A DNA stretch of 64,000 bases from Novosphingobium terrae (GTDB lineage: Bacteria; Pseudomonadota; Alphaproteobacteria; Sphingomonadales; Sphingomonadaceae): positions 3,100,001 through 3,164,000 of the forward strand of contig NZ_JABVZR010000001.1 in assembly GCF_017163935.1 (NCBI RefSeq). Reading direction: 5' to 3'. The position numbers and the translations under genes are program-made. Of the stretch, positions 1 through 8,966 are shown piece by piece; position 1 is the stretch's first letter, and the number at the start of each line of letters is the position of its first letter. Below the pieces are notes generated by a model. It saw nothing but the letters and a program-made list of their open reading frames with translations. It had not been told where the DNA came from and searched no databases.

Positions 1-105
1 CATCATCGCCACAGCGCCACCTCGTCACGCAAGGTTGCAGGAACTTCTCCTCACCTTCCCGTGCGTCGCGCGTGCGCGATGCATGGCGCTTCATGAAAGA
101 CATCC

Positions 106-1641
106 ATGTCCTATTTTTCCGACCTTAACCTGGCCGAGCCCATTCTGCGCGCGCTGGCCGAAAAAGGTTACACCGACCCCACCCCCATCCAGCGCCAGTC
201 GATCCCCTCGCTGATCGAGGGCCGCGACCTTCTCGGCCTGGCCCAGACCGGCACCGGCAAGACCGCCGCTTTCTCGCTGCCCTCGCTGCACCGTCTGGCG
301 ATGGACCCCAAGCCGCGCCGCGCCGCCTCGTGCCGCATGCTGGTGCTGAGCCCCACCCGTGAGCTGGCCGCCCAGATCGCGGACAATATGAAGTTCTACG
401 CCAAGCATCTGCCGCTCAGCGTGCAGTGCATCTTCGGCGGCGTGCCCGCGCCCAAGCAGGCCCGCGCCCTCGTCGGCGGCACCGATATTCTGGTCGCCAC
501 CCCGGGCCGTCTGCTCGACCTGATCGACCAGCGTGCGCTGACCCTGCGCGACGTGGAAATCTTCGTGCTCGACGAAGCCGACCAGATGATGGATCTGGGC
601 TTTATCCATGCCCTGAAGCGCGTCGCCCGCCTGCTGCCCGCACAGCGCCAGAGCCTGTTCTTCAGCGCCACCATGCCGCAGGACATCGAGGCGCTGGGCC
701 GCCAGTTCATCAACAACCCCGTGAAGGTGGAAGTGGCCCCGCAGTCCACCACCGCCGAGCGTGTCGAGCAGTTCGCCACCTTTGTGTCGCAGGCCGAAAA
801 GCAGGCCCTGCTGACCATCAAGCTGCGCGAAGGCCTGGCCAGCGGCGAGATCGACCGCACGCTGGTCTTCTCGCGCACCAAGCATGGCGCCGACCGCATC
901 GTGCGCTTCCTGACTCCCGCCGGCATCGAGGCTGCCGCCATCCATGGCGACAAGTCTCAGGCCCAGCGCACCGCTGCGCTCAAGGGCTTCCGTGACGGCA
1001 AGGTCAAGGTGCTGGTCGCCACCGACATCGCCGCGCGCGGCATCGACGTGACCGGCGTGTCGCACGTCTTCAACTTCGACATCCCCAATGTCGCCGAGCA
1101 GTATGTCCACCGCATCGGCCGCACCGGCCGCGCTGGCGCCAACGGCATCGCCCTCTCCTTCGTGGCCGATGACGAAAAGCCCTACATCAAGGCCATCGAG
1201 CGCCTGACCGGCGTGAAGCTGACCATGCAGCAACTGCCCGCCAACTTCCTCGTCGAGGCCGCCCGCCTGCCCGCCCCCGCCAAGCGCGGCAATGGCCAGC
1301 CCGAGCGCGTTGATCGCGGCGCCAGCGCCGGTCGCGGCGATGGTCGCGGTCGCGGTGGCGCGGGTCGTCCGCAGGGGCAGGGCCGCGATGGTGGCCGTGG
1401 CGGCCAGCAGGAGCACAACCGCCACAACAACCGCCGCAAGGACCCGGGCGCGCAGGATCGCGTTACCCGTGACGGCCAGCGTTCCGGCCAGCAGCGCGAC
1501 AACGACCGCGCCCGCGCCGAGCGCCGCCAGAACGACCCGCGTTCGACCGCGCAGCGTCCTTCCTCGGGCCCGCGTTTCGATCCGCTGAGCGATGCTTCGG
1601 GGGATGAGCGCCGGGATCGTTCGGTGCGTCGCGGGCGTTAA
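106..1641 (+). CDS. rhlE: DEAD-box ATP-dependent RNA helicase, RhlE type
   Basis: A 511-residue DEAD-box helicase that should unwind structured RNA in ribosome assembly, mRNA decay or cold adaptation. Visible motifs are the Q motif (YTDPTPIQ, about 22-29), Walker A AQTGTGKT (46-53), DEAD (156-159), SAT (187-189) and the HRIGRTGRAG arginine-finger motif near 340. From about 385 to the end runs a low-complexity tail rich in Arg, Gly, Gln and Asn, typical of RhlE proteins and likely to bind RNA. The ATG start has only a weak GAAAG upstream. A repeat-element hairpin begins 18 bp past the stop. The family is certain; the exact RNA target is not. Confidence 0.95.
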   Translation: MSYFSDLNLAEPILRALAEKGYTDPTPIQRQSIPSLIEGRDLLGLAQTGTGKTAAFSLPSLHRLAMDPKPRRAASCRMLVLSPTRELAAQIADNMKFYAKHLPLSVQCIFGGVPAPKQARALVGGTDILVATPGRLLDLIDQRALTLRDVEIFVLDEADQMMDLGFIHALKRVARLLPAQRQSLFFSATMPQDIEALGRQFINNPVKVEVAPQSTTAERVEQFATFVSQAEKQALLTIKLREGLASGEIDRTLVFSRTKHGADRIVRFLTPAGIEAAAIHGDKSQAQRTAALKGFRDGKVKVLVATDIAARGIDVTGVSHVFNFDIPNVAEQYVHRIGRTGRAGANGIALSFVADDEKPYIKAIERLTGVKLTMQQLPANFLVEAARLPAPAKRGNGQPERVDRGASAGRGDGRGRGGAGRPQGQGRDGGRGGQQEHNRHNNRRKDPGAQDRVTRDGQRSGQQRDNDRARAERRQNDPRSTAQRPSSGPRFDPLSDASGDERRDRSVRRGR

Positions 1642-1656
1642 GAACTGAAGGGGTAA

Positions 1657-1775
1657 GTGCGAGGGGGTTACCCCCTCGCGCTCCCATGAATTGTCGGTGT
1701 TGGCGCTTCGGGTTCGGCCTTGGGGTAAGGTCGCTGCGGTATAGGCTGTTCATTGCCTGCGGCGCTTTCTTCTGC
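1657..1775. repeat. Dispersed intergenic repeat, left part of a split copy
   Basis: The left half of the repeat family described at 4103-4314. It opens with the hairpin GCGAGGGGG-TTA-CCCCCTCGC (1659-1679), followed by the GCTCCCATGAATTGTC shoulder and a GGTTCGGCCTTG block. It ends at the TGCCTGCGGCGC arm of the central hairpin near 1765. The matching right half lies at 2388-2473, so the gene at 1817-2386 sits inside the element. Confidence 0.8.
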
Positions 1776-1816
1776 CCGGGAACGTTGCGTTATTGTCGGC
1801 TCAGCACGAAACAGAC

Positions 1817-2386
1817 ATGATGCGTGCCATGCATCGTCGCTCTGCCAGCATTTCACACTCAACAGGCTTGCTGCGGCTCAAGGCCGTTCTCGCGCTCGCA
1901 CCGCTCCTTGTCGGTGGATGTGTCCAGGCACCGGCAATAAATTCACGCGATGCTGATGATGTGCTGGCCCTGACAGCCATTGCAGCAAGCAAGAAACTTG
2001 CTCCCGGCTATTGCGTCAGCTCCAGACTGGATATCGCAAAAGCGGAATGGGCTGGTGAAGTCGGGAAAGATGGATGGATTACGTCCCCCGGTGACAAGCC
2101 CGTCCGCTATCACCCCCTTGACGCACCAAAAGTCACATCGCTTCCACAGAACGCTCTAGCGGCTTTCACCAAGGCAAAAATCAACACCAATTGCCATCAT
2201 GTCATTGTCTTCAAGAGACCCCAATTCATTGAATTCAAAACAAAGACTGAAAACTACATCGAAGCAGATGTAGACTTCAGCGATACCTGCGGCCTGTGCG
2301 GTTTTGGAGCGCAAGGCCGATTTCGCAAAATCGGCGGCGAATGGAAAATGACATCCAACGGCATCGAAGGCACCTGGATCAGCTAA
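1817..2386 (+). CDS. Putative lipoprotein of unknown function, carried inside a split repeat
   Basis: I do not recognise the family. The N-terminus has a basic stretch, a hydrophobic segment and a lipobox LVGGC with the cysteine at about residue 35, so it is probably a lipid-anchored envelope protein of about 155 mature residues. The C-terminal part has a CGLCG pair and an aromatic/charged region. I chose the ATG at 1817; an in-frame TTG lies 24 bp upstream and another ATG at 1829, with no convincing ribosome site for any. The coding sequence is visibly richer in A and T than its neighbours and is bracketed by the two halves of a repeat element, suggesting acquisition as cargo. Confidence 0.7.
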   Translation: MMRAMHRRSASISHSTGLLRLKAVLALAPLLVGGCVQAPAINSRDADDVLALTAIAASKKLAPGYCVSSRLDIAKAEWAGEVGKDGWITSPGDKPVRYHPLDAPKVTSLPQNALAAFTKAKINTNCHHVIVFKRPQFIEFKTKTENYIEADVDFSDTCGLCGFGAQGRFRKIGGEWKMTSNGIEGTWIS

Positions 2387-2387
2387 G

Positions 2388-2473
2388 CTGGAGAGCCGGG
2401 GCATATCGTTGCGGCGCCATTGCCCTTGCGCCGGGAGACGTCATGGGAGCGCGAGGGTGTAACACCCTCGCTT
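2388..2473. repeat. Dispersed intergenic repeat, right part of the split copy
   Basis: The right half completing the element begun at 1657. It has the GGAGAGCCGGG block, the CGGGAGACGTCATGGGAGC shoulder, then the hairpin GCGAGGGTGT-A-ACACCCTCGC (2451-2471). It begins just after the stop of the enclosed gene and ends 23 bp before the stop of the converging ATPase gene, so the hairpin can also terminate transcription from both sides. Confidence 0.8.
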
Positions 2474-2495
2474 TTCTCTTTTCCGCCTAAAGCCT

Positions 2496-4016
2496 TTAAA
2501 CTGCAGCAGTAAACACGCCCAGTTCGGGAATCCCCACCGAACGCCGACCGCCGTAATCGGTCTTCACGACGATATGGCCTTCCTTTTCCAGATGCTCCAG
2601 CAACCGGCGGATGCGACCCGAGGAAGAGGTGCCATAAACGCGGGCAAGCTCATTGTCGTCAGGGCAGGCCTCACCCTCCATGGCGGCGCGGGCGAGAACA
2701 AGGAACGGCGCCAGCCATTCATCTGACACGGCGCGCGCCAGCCCCATCAGCTCAGCCCAGCGCTCTTCCTGCGGGGCGTAGATGCCCGCGACGGCCATGG
2801 CAAAGCGGCGGCGGAACTGCGCCACATCGCCCGCGTGGTGGCCGATGCGCTTCATCCGGCAACGCAGCGTAAAGTCCTGATAGAGCGAGGCGATCTGCTG
2901 ATAGGTCGCGCCGGGCTCGGTAGCCATGTCCTCCATAATGGACGCGATCATGGCGTTGATTTCATCCGGCGCGATGGCGGGCGGAGCGGCGACGGCGGCA
3001 GCGGCGAAGAGGTTATCGCCACCCGCCAGCGGGTCCTCGGGCTCCTGATCGGTGCCCGGCGCCACGGCCATCACATAGGAACCGATCTGCTCCATCAGAT
3101 CGCCCGCATCGGGCATCGCGGGGCGCGGCGACGGACCGTCCACGGCGGTCAGCTCTTCCAGCGTCGGCGCGGCGTGGAGCAGATCGTGCAGATCCTGCCC
3201 CGTGGCGGTCGGTGGCGGCAAAAGCCCCGTGGAAACCGCACGGCTGGTGGTCTGCACCCCGCCGATGCGCACCGCGACAGGCCGCCGCGTGATCGCCGGG
3301 CCCAGCGCCAGAAACTGGCCGCGCTCCAGATCGCGGATGGTCTCGGCCTGGCGGCGGTCCATGCCCAGCAGATCGGCGGCGCGCGCCATATCGATGTCAA
3401 GGAAGGTGCGGCCCATCAGAAAGTTGGAGGCTTCCGCCGCCACATTCTTCGCCAGCTTGGCAAGACGCTGTGTGGCGATGATCCCCGCCAGCCCGCGCTT
3501 ACGGCCACGGCACATCAGGTTCGTCATCGCCGAAAGCGACAGGCGTCGCACTTCATCCGTCACATCGCCAGCGGCGGCGGGGGCGAACATCTGCGCCTCG
3601 TCCACCACCACCAGAGCCGGATACCACTGATCGCGCGGGGCATCGAACAGCGTGTTGATGAAGGTGGCTGCGCAGCGCATCTGCGCCTCGATCTCCAGCC
3701 CGTCGAGCGCCAGAATCACACTCGCCCGGTGCTGGCGCACGCGGTTGGCCAGCCGGATCAGGTCGTTGTTCGAATAGGCCGCGCCATCGACGACGATATG
3801 CCCGAAAGGCTCGGCCAGCGTGACGAAATCGCCCTCAGGGTCGATCACCACCTGCTGGACCAGCGCGGCGCTTTCCTCCAGCAGACGGCGCAGCAAATGG
3901 CTCTTGCCCGAGCCCGAATTGCCTTGAACCAGCAAACGGGTCGCCAAAAGTTCCTCGATGTCGATTTGCAGAGGTTTGCCGCTCTGCTGTTCGCCGATGA
4001 TAACCGATGCGCTCAC
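2496..4016 (-). CDS. HerA-like (DUF87) ATP-binding protein
   Basis: A 506-residue cytoplasmic P-loop ATPase related to the HerA/FtsK central domain. Walker A is GNSGSGKS (32-39) and the Walker B-like VVVDEAQMF puts the DE pair at about 139-140; a DPEGDF segment near 59-64 is typical of HerA-like proteins. The C-terminal region (about 400-490) looks like a helical or winged-helix domain. HerA proteins usually pair with the NurA nuclease in DNA end processing, but no nurA is adjacent, so the role here is open. Translation starts at GTG. It stands alone, with a full repeat element between it and the upstream flavoprotein gene. Confidence 0.85.
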   Translation of the reverse strand: MSASVIIGEQQSGKPLQIDIEELLATRLLVQGNSGSGKSHLLRRLLEESAALVQQVVIDPEGDFVTLAEPFGHIVVDGAAYSNNDLIRLANRVRQHRASVILALDGLEIEAQMRCAATFINTLFDAPRDQWYPALVVVDEAQMFAPAAAGDVTDEVRRLSLSAMTNLMCRGRKRGLAGIIATQRLAKLAKNVAAEASNFLMGRTFLDIDMARAADLLGMDRRQAETIRDLERGQFLALGPAITRRPVAVRIGGVQTTSRAVSTGLLPPPTATGQDLHDLLHAAPTLEELTAVDGPSPRPAMPDAGDLMEQIGSYVMAVAPGTDQEPEDPLAGGDNLFAAAAVAAPPAIAPDEINAMIASIMEDMATEPGATYQQIASLYQDFTLRCRMKRIGHHAGDVAQFRRRFAMAVAGIYAPQEERWAELMGLARAVSDEWLAPFLVLARAAMEGEACPDDNELARVYGTSSSGRIRRLLEHLEKEGHIVVKTDYGGRRSVGIPELGVFTAAV

Positions 4017-4102
4017 GGTGGCGGGGTTTACCGGTTGGGCCGGGTTGGGCCTAGGGGCGGAAGGCGGGTTTTCCAGAGGTTTTCGGTAGGAGGAAAGAGA
4101 AG

Positions 4103-4314
4103 ATGCGAGGGTGTTACACCCTCGCGCTCCCGGGTTTGTCTACGTTGCGCATCGGGTTCGGCCTTGCGCCCAGTTTGCCGCGCCGCAGGCAGGGAAATTG
4201 AATGCCTGCGGCGCCTTATGTGGCGCAGGTGGATAGCCAAGGCACAAGGATTCGGCGCCACTGCCCGTGCGTCGGGAGACGTTATGGGAGCGCGAGGGGA
4301 TAATCCCCTCGCAT
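4103..4314. repeat. Dispersed intergenic repeat, full copy (reference copy)
   Basis: A 212-bp element. The left end is a near-perfect palindrome GCGAGGGTGT-T-ACACCCTCGC (4105-4125) followed by GCTCCC. The interior carries GGTTCGGCCTTGCGCCC and a central hairpin (GCCGCAGGCA ... TGCCTGCGGC). The right end is CGGGAGACGTTATGGGAGC and the hairpin GCGAGGGGA-TAA-TCCCCTCGC (4292-4312). The two ends are inverted relative to each other, so the element has about 30-bp terminal inverted repeats. It lies 5 bp from the stop of the flavoprotein gene. No open reading frame is inside. Confidence 0.9.
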
Positions 4315-4319
4315 CTTCC

Positions 4320-5939
4320 TTACTTCACCAATTCTGCTGCCAAGGCTTCCGCCACCCGAATCCCATCCACCGCCGCAGACAGAATCCCGCCAGCATAACC
4401 GGCCCCCTCACCCGCCGGATACAGCCCGCGCGTGTTCAGAGACTGCAAATCCTTCCCCCGCGTAATGCGCAAAGGAGACGAAGTGCGCGTTTCCACGCCG
4501 GTCATGATAACATCGGGATGGTCGTAACCGGGCACCTGACGGCCAAACACCGGCAGCGCCTCGCGGATCGAGTCGATCACATAATCGGGCAGACATTCGC
4601 GCAGATCGGTCAGGTGGACGCCCGGCTTGTAGCTGGGGATCACCGCGCCAAAATCGCCTGACGAAGCCCGCCCCGCCAGCAGATCGCCCAGCTTCTGCCC
4701 CGGCGCCTGATAGTTGCTGCCCCCGGCGATATAGGCCAGATCCTCCCAGTGGCGCTGGAAGGCGATGCCCGCCAGAGGCCCACCCGGATAGTCCTTGCCC
4801 GGATCGATCGTCACCACCAGCCCCGAGTTGGCGTTGAATTCCGCGCGCGAATACTGGCTCATGCCGTTGGTGACGACGCGGCCTTCCTCGCTGGTCGCGG
4901 CCACCACGCGCCCGCCGGGGCACATGCAGAAGGAATAAACCGTGCGCCCGTTCGAGCATTGATGAGACAGCGAATAGGCCGCCGCGCCCAGAATCTCGTT
5001 CCCGGCGCAGGGGCCGAAGCGGGCCTTGTCGATCCAGCTTTGCGGATGCTCGATCCGCACGCCGATGGCGAAGGGCTTGGCCTCCATAAAGATCCCCGCG
5101 TCATGCAGGGCATGGAAGGTGTCGCGGCTGGAGTGGCCCACCGCCATGATCACATGGCTGGTTTCAAGGTAACCGCCATCGGCCAGATGCAGACCGCGCA
5201 GCTTTCGATCCTCGCCCTCGCCCTGCACATCGAAGCCCGAAACGCGGGTGCTGAAACGATATTCGCCGCCCAGCTTCTCGATGGTGTCGCGCATGCTCAT
5301 CACCATGGTGACGAGGCGGAAGGTGCCGATATGCGGATGCGCTTCGTAGAGGATATCGTCGGGCGCACCGGCCTTCACGAACTCCACCAGCACTTTGCGG
5401 CCCAGATGACGCGGGTCCTTGATACGGCTGTAGAGCTTGCCATCGGAGAAGGTGCCCGCACCGCCCTCGCCATATTGCACGTTGGATTCCGGATCGAGCA
5501 CGCCCTTGCGCCACAGGCCCCAGGTGTCCTTGGTGCGTTCGCGCACGGCCTTGCCACGCTCGATGATGATCGGTTTCAGCCCCATCTGCGCCAGAATCAG
5601 CGCCGCCAGCAGACCGCAAGGCCCAGCGCCGATCACCACCGGGCGCGGGCCCTTGTAATCGGCAGGCGCCATCACCGGGAAGTGGTAGGAGGTGTCGGGC
5701 GTGGCCCGCACATGCTGATCCTCGGCGAAACCGGTGAGGATGCCAGCTTCGTCATCCACTTCGACATCCAGCACATAGACCAGCTTGATCGCGCTTTTCT
5801 TGCGCGCGTCATTGCCCCGGCGGACCATATGCACGCGGTGCAGCGCTTCGGGTTTGATCCCCAGCCTGGCGCAGACGGCGCGCTCCAGATCCTCGGGGGC
5901 GTGGTCGAGCGGCAGGATGATGTCGGAGAGGCGTAGCAT
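4320..5939 (-). CDS. NAD(P)/FAD-dependent oxidoreductase, COG2509-like
   Basis: A 539-residue soluble flavoprotein. The first 90 residues form the N-terminal domain usual in this family (MLRLSDIILPLDH...). A Rossmann FAD-binding motif VIGAGPCGLLAAL follows at about 100-113, and the C-terminus has ETRTSSPLRITRG and the GLYPAGEGAGYAGGILSAAVDG flavin-contacting segment. Such proteins are annotated only as uncharacterised FAD dehydrogenases; the substrate is unknown. I prefer the ATG at 5939 because the family begins at this MLRL sequence; an in-frame GTG at 5975 would add 12 residues. A repeat element directly follows the stop. Confidence 0.88.
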   Translation of the reverse strand: MLRLSDIILPLDHAPEDLERAVCARLGIKPEALHRVHMVRRGNDARKKSAIKLVYVLDVEVDDEAGILTGFAEDQHVRATPDTSYHFPVMAPADYKGPRPVVIGAGPCGLLAALILAQMGLKPIIIERGKAVRERTKDTWGLWRKGVLDPESNVQYGEGGAGTFSDGKLYSRIKDPRHLGRKVLVEFVKAGAPDDILYEAHPHIGTFRLVTMVMSMRDTIEKLGGEYRFSTRVSGFDVQGEGEDRKLRGLHLADGGYLETSHVIMAVGHSSRDTFHALHDAGIFMEAKPFAIGVRIEHPQSWIDKARFGPCAGNEILGAAAYSLSHQCSNGRTVYSFCMCPGGRVVAATSEEGRVVTNGMSQYSRAEFNANSGLVVTIDPGKDYPGGPLAGIAFQRHWEDLAYIAGGSNYQAPGQKLGDLLAGRASSGDFGAVIPSYKPGVHLTDLRECLPDYVIDSIREALPVFGRQVPGYDHPDVIMTGVETRTSSPLRITRGKDLQSLNTRGLYPAGEGAGYAGGILSAAVDGIRVAEALAAELVK

Positions 5940-6021
5940 CGCCGCCCCATACGCCGCTTGCCCCTTTTTCGCCACCCCTGCCTGATCCTTGGCGCTTGAC
6001 CGGAAGCCTTGCCACTCATAG

Positions 6022-6456
6022 ATGATGCATATGCATCAAAGACTCTGCGTCTGCACCACCATGCGCCGCGCCACCCGCGCGCTCACCCGCGCCTATGACG
6101 AAGCGCTGGCCCCTTTCGGCATCACGGTGCAACAATTCGCCATCCTGCGCGACATCCAGCGCGCCGGCACCATCCCCCTGCCCCGCCTTGCCGAGGGTCT
6201 GGTGATGGACCGCACCAGCCTCTACCGCGCCCTGCCCCCGCTGGAGCGCGAGGGCCTGCTGGTGCTGGAAAGCCCATCCCCGCGCAGCCGCACCGCCACC
6301 CTCACCCCGGCAGGCCAGCAGCGGGTGGCGGATGCCAACCCGGCATGGGAATCCCTGCAAACCCGCATCCTCAGCGCCATGCAACCGGGCGAATGGGACC
6401 AGATGCAATCCAGCGCCGACCGCCTCGCCACCCAGCTTGTCTCAGGAACCATCTGA
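6022..6456 (+). CDS. MarR-family transcriptional regulator
   Basis: A 144-residue winged-helix regulator. After CVCTTMRRATRALTRAYDEAL, the standard dimerisation helix, come the DNA-recognition region (ITVQQFAILRDI ... GLVMDRTSLYRALPPLEREGLL) and the wing (SPSPRSRTATLTPAG). The stop is followed after 2 bp by an MFS transporter gene, so it probably controls that exporter or importer in response to a small aromatic or organic ligand. A perfect 16-bp palindrome covers the start codon region, implying autorepression. The start could be 6022 or the in-frame ATG at 6031; starting at 6061 would lose the conserved Cys-x-Cys segment. Confidence 0.9.
   Translation: MMHMHQRLCVCTTMRRATRALTRAYDEALAPFGITVQQFAILRDIQRAGTIPLPRLAEGLVMDRTSLYRALPPLEREGLLVLESPSPRSRTATLTPAGQQRVADANPAWESLQTRILSAMQPGEWDQMQSSADRLATQLVSGTI
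6023..6038. promoter_or_regulatory. Perfect 16-bp palindrome, probable MarR operator
   Basis: TGATGCATATGCATCA is fully self-complementary and overlaps the first codons of the marR-type gene. MarR proteins bind palindromes of this size, often across their own start region. Nothing else in the short divergent gap (5940-6021) competes as an operator. The match is seen directly; binding is inferred. Confidence 0.65.
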
Positions 6457-6458
6457 CC

Positions 6459-7724
6459 ATGACCACGCCGCAAACCGCCACAAGCACCAAGAGGCTGGCG
6501 ATTCAGGTCACCGCGATCACCTTCCTCGCCCTGCTGGTTTCGGCGGGGCTACGCTCGGCGCCCGGGGTGATGATGGTGCCGCTGGGACTGCATTTCGGCT
6601 GGGACCGGGCGACGGTTTCGCTCACCTCGGCCATCGGCATCTTTCTCTATGGTCTGGTCGGGCCCTTTGCCGCCGCGCTGATGCTCTCCATCGGCATAAG
6701 GCGCACCATGATGGGCGGGCTGGCGCTGATGGCGGCGGGCACGCTGGCCAGCCATTGGATGAGCCAGAGCTGGCACTATCTGCTGACATGGGGCGTCATC
6801 TCGGGGTTTGGCAGCGGCGCCGTTGCAAATGTGCTGGGCGCCACCGTCACCAACCGCTGGTTCGCCAAAAGGCAGGGGCTGGTGATGGGGCTGTTCTCGG
6901 CCTCCACCGCGACGGGCTCGCTGGTGTTCCTGCCCTTTCTGGCATGGCTGACGCGTGACGGCGCATGGCAGCCGGTGGTGGATACGGTGGGACTCGCCAG
7001 CCTGATCATGATCCCGCTGGTGATGCTGCTTTTGCCCGAAAGCCCGGCCTCGCGCGGCATCGCCCGCTTTGGCGAGGCCCCCGGCACGCCCCCGCCGCCC
7101 CCGCGTCAGGCCAGCGCGATGCTGGCGCTGGAAGCTCTGGCCCGCGCCAGCAAGTCCGGCACCTTCTGGCTGTTGTTCGGCACCTTCTTCGTCTGCGGGG
7201 CGACCACCAACGGCCTCGTCGGCACGCATCTGATCGCTTACTGCGGCGACCATGGCATTGCCCCCGTCGCCGCTGCCGGACTGCTCTCCACCATGGGCAT
7301 CTTCGATCTGTTCGGCACCACCGCCTCGGGCTGGCTGACCGACCGTTTCGATCCGCGCCGGTTGCTCTTTGTCTATTACGGACTGCGCGGCCTCTCGCTG
7401 ATCGTGCTGCCCTTCCTCGATTTCGGCCCCATCGGCCTTGGCGTCTTCGCGGTGTTCTACGGGCTCGACTGGATCGCCACTGTGCCCCCCACGCTGGCCA
7501 TCGCCAACCGCGCCTTTGGCGAGCGCGAGGCCCCGATCATCTTCGGCTGGGTCGTCGCCGGGCACCAGCTTGGCGCCGCCTGTGCGGCGCTGGGCGCGGG
7601 CCTCGTGCGGCAGGAATGGGGCTCCTACGGCCCCGCCTTTGCCGGAGCGGGCGTGCTGGGCCTGATCGCGGCGCTTGCTGCGCTGGCCCTGCCCCATGCG
7701 CGGACACAGCTTCGCCCGGCTTGA
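6459..7724 (+). CDS. Major facilitator superfamily transporter
   Basis: A 421-residue integral membrane protein with about 12 predicted transmembrane segments and a central loop rich in proline (about residues 205-215). A CAGGAA ribosome site lies 10 bp upstream of the ATG, inside the end of the marR-type gene, and only 2 bp separate the genes, so they are co-transcribed. The sequence resembles monocarboxylate/oxalate-type MFS proteins (a glycine-rich second half, [27 protein letters not shown]) but the substrate cannot be read from it. Regulation is probably by the upstream MarR protein. Confidence 0.87.
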   Translation: MTTPQTATSTKRLAIQVTAITFLALLVSAGLRSAPGVMMVPLGLHFGWDRATVSLTSAIGIFLYGLVGPFAAALMLSIGIRRTMMGGLALMAAGTLASHWMSQSWHYLLTWGVISGFGSGAVANVLGATVTNRWFAKRQGLVMGLFSASTATGSLVFLPFLAWLTRDGAWQPVVDTVGLASLIMIPLVMLLLPESPASRGIARFGEAPGTPPPPPRQASAMLALEALARASKSGTFWLLFGTFFVCGATTNGLVGTHLIAYCGDHGIAPVAAAGLLSTMGIFDLFGTTASGWLTDRFDPRRLLFVYYGLRGLSLIVLPFLDFGPIGLGVFAVFYGLDWIATVPPTLAIANRAFGEREAPIIFGWVVAGHQLGAACAALGAGLVRQEWGSYGPAFAGAGVLGLIAALAALALPHARTQLRPA

Positions 7725-7777
7725 TGCAATCGTCCCTACCCCCTAAAGGCACCTCAGCTTTCAGGGGAACGGACACC

Positions 7778-8638
7778 ATGGCACAGATCATCGACGGCAA
7801 GGCCCTCGCCGCAAGGCTGATGGAAGACACCCGCAAGGGCGTCGCCGACATCATCGCGGCCACCGGCAACCCGCCCGGCCTCGCCGTGGTGCTGGTGGGC
7901 AGCGATCCGGCCAGCGAGGTCTATGTCGGCCGCAAGATCAGCCAGTGCCGCAAGGCCGGAATCAACTCGATCGAACATCGCCTGCCCGCCGACACCTCCC
8001 AGGCCGATCTGCTCGCCCTGATCGACAGCCTGAACGCCGACGCGGGCATCCACGGCATCCTCGTCCAACTGCCCCTCCCCAAGGGCCTCGACGCCGCCCC
8101 CATCCTCGACCGCATCAGCCCCGACAAGGATGTCGACGGCTTCCACCCCGTAAACGTCGGGCGCCTGTCCACCGGCACCGGCGGCCTTGTGCCCTGCACC
8201 CCGCTGGGCATCATGATGCTGCTCGACAGCGTGATCGACGACTATCGCGGCCTCAACGCCGTGGTCATCGGCAAGTCGAACATCGTGGGTAAGCCGGTCT
8301 CCATGCTGCTGCTGGAACGCGAGGCGACCGTCACCGTCACCCATATCGAAACCAAGGACCTGCCCGATGTGGCCCGCAAGGCGGACATCATCGTGGCGGC
8401 AGCTGGCGCCCCCCATCTGGTGCGCGGCTATTGGGTGAAGCCCGGCGCCGTGGTGATCGATGTGGGCATCACCCGCATCACCGACCACGATGGCACGACC
8501 AAGCTGGTCGGCGACTGCGCGACTCACGAGCTGGAGCACGCCCGCGCGGTGACGCCTGTGCCGGGGGGTGTTGGGCCGATGACGATTGCCTGTCTGTTGG
8601 CCAATACGGTCAAGGCGGCCAAGATGGGGTTGAAGTAA
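7778..8638 (+). CDS. folD: Methylenetetrahydrofolate dehydrogenase/cyclohydrolase FolD
   Basis: A 286-residue bifunctional cytosolic enzyme of one-carbon metabolism that interconverts 5,10-methylene-, methenyl- and 10-formyl-tetrahydrofolate using NADP. The substrate-binding [14 protein letters not shown] segment (with the catalytic lysine), [24 protein letters not shown], the nucleotide-binding [15 protein letters not shown] and the C-terminal [20 protein letters not shown] are all present, and length is normal for FolD. Only 53 bp separate it from the MFS gene, so it may be read through or have its own promoter. A repeat element begins 11 bp after the stop. Confidence 0.97.
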   Translation: MAQIIDGKALAARLMEDTRKGVADIIAATGNPPGLAVVLVGSDPASEVYVGRKISQCRKAGINSIEHRLPADTSQADLLALIDSLNADAGIHGILVQLPLPKGLDAAPILDRISPDKDVDGFHPVNVGRLSTGTGGLVPCTPLGIMMLLDSVIDDYRGLNAVVIGKSNIVGKPVSMLLLEREATVTVTHIETKDLPDVARKADIIVAAAGAPHLVRGYWVKPGAVVIDVGITRITDHDGTTKLVGDCATHELEHARAVTPVPGGVGPMTIACLLANTVKAAKMGLK

Positions 8639-8648
8639 GAAAAGATAA

Positions 8649-8859
8649 TGCGAGGGTGTTACACCCTCGCGCTCCCATGAATGTCTACCTCAGCGCCACG
8701 GGTTCAGCCACAGAGCAACGCCGCCGTGCCGCAGGCAGGACATTCAATGCCTGCGGCGCCTGAGGTGGCGCAGGTGGAGAGCCGGAGCGCAACAATTCGG
8801 CCCCCCTGCCCTCTCGTCGGGAGACGTAATGGGAGCGCGAGGGGATAATCCCCTCGCAT
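8649..8859. repeat. Dispersed intergenic repeat, full copy
   Basis: The same architecture and orientation as the copy at 4103-4314. Left hairpin GCGAGGGTGT-T-ACACCCTCGC (8651-8671), GCTCCCATGAATGTCTACC, central hairpin with arms GCCGCAGGCA and TGCCTGCGGC (about 8731-8757), then GTCGGGAGACGTAATGGGAGC and the hairpin GCGAGGGGA-TAA-TCCCCTCGC (8837-8857). It immediately follows folD. Confidence 0.9.
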
Positions 8860-8886
8860 CTTTCTGCCTTCTTTATCTCCCTCAGA

Positions 8887-8945
8887 AACACTTCGTCACA
8901 CTCGGGACGATCAAGGGCAAAGCGCAGGCTCTATCTCCAATTCAT
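8887..8945 (+). promoter_or_regulatory. Conserved leader motif, copy A
   Basis: A stretch beginning AACACTTCGTCACAC, continuing through GGGCAAAGCGCA and ending at ATTCAT, resembles 12804-12857 upstream of the carbonic anhydrase gene. Both copies lie shortly after a repeat right end and before a gene start. It may be a shared promoter or regulator site. This is noted by eye and function is unknown. Confidence 0.35.
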
Positions 8946-8966
8946 CACGGAATTTGGAGCACACCC

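Noticed and set aside
6965..7777. A long N-terminal extension of folD reaching back into the MFS gene
   Set aside because: The extension is an Arg/Pro/Ala-rich shadow of the MFS frame. FolD homologues begin near MAQIIDGKA, and 286 residues is the normal length.
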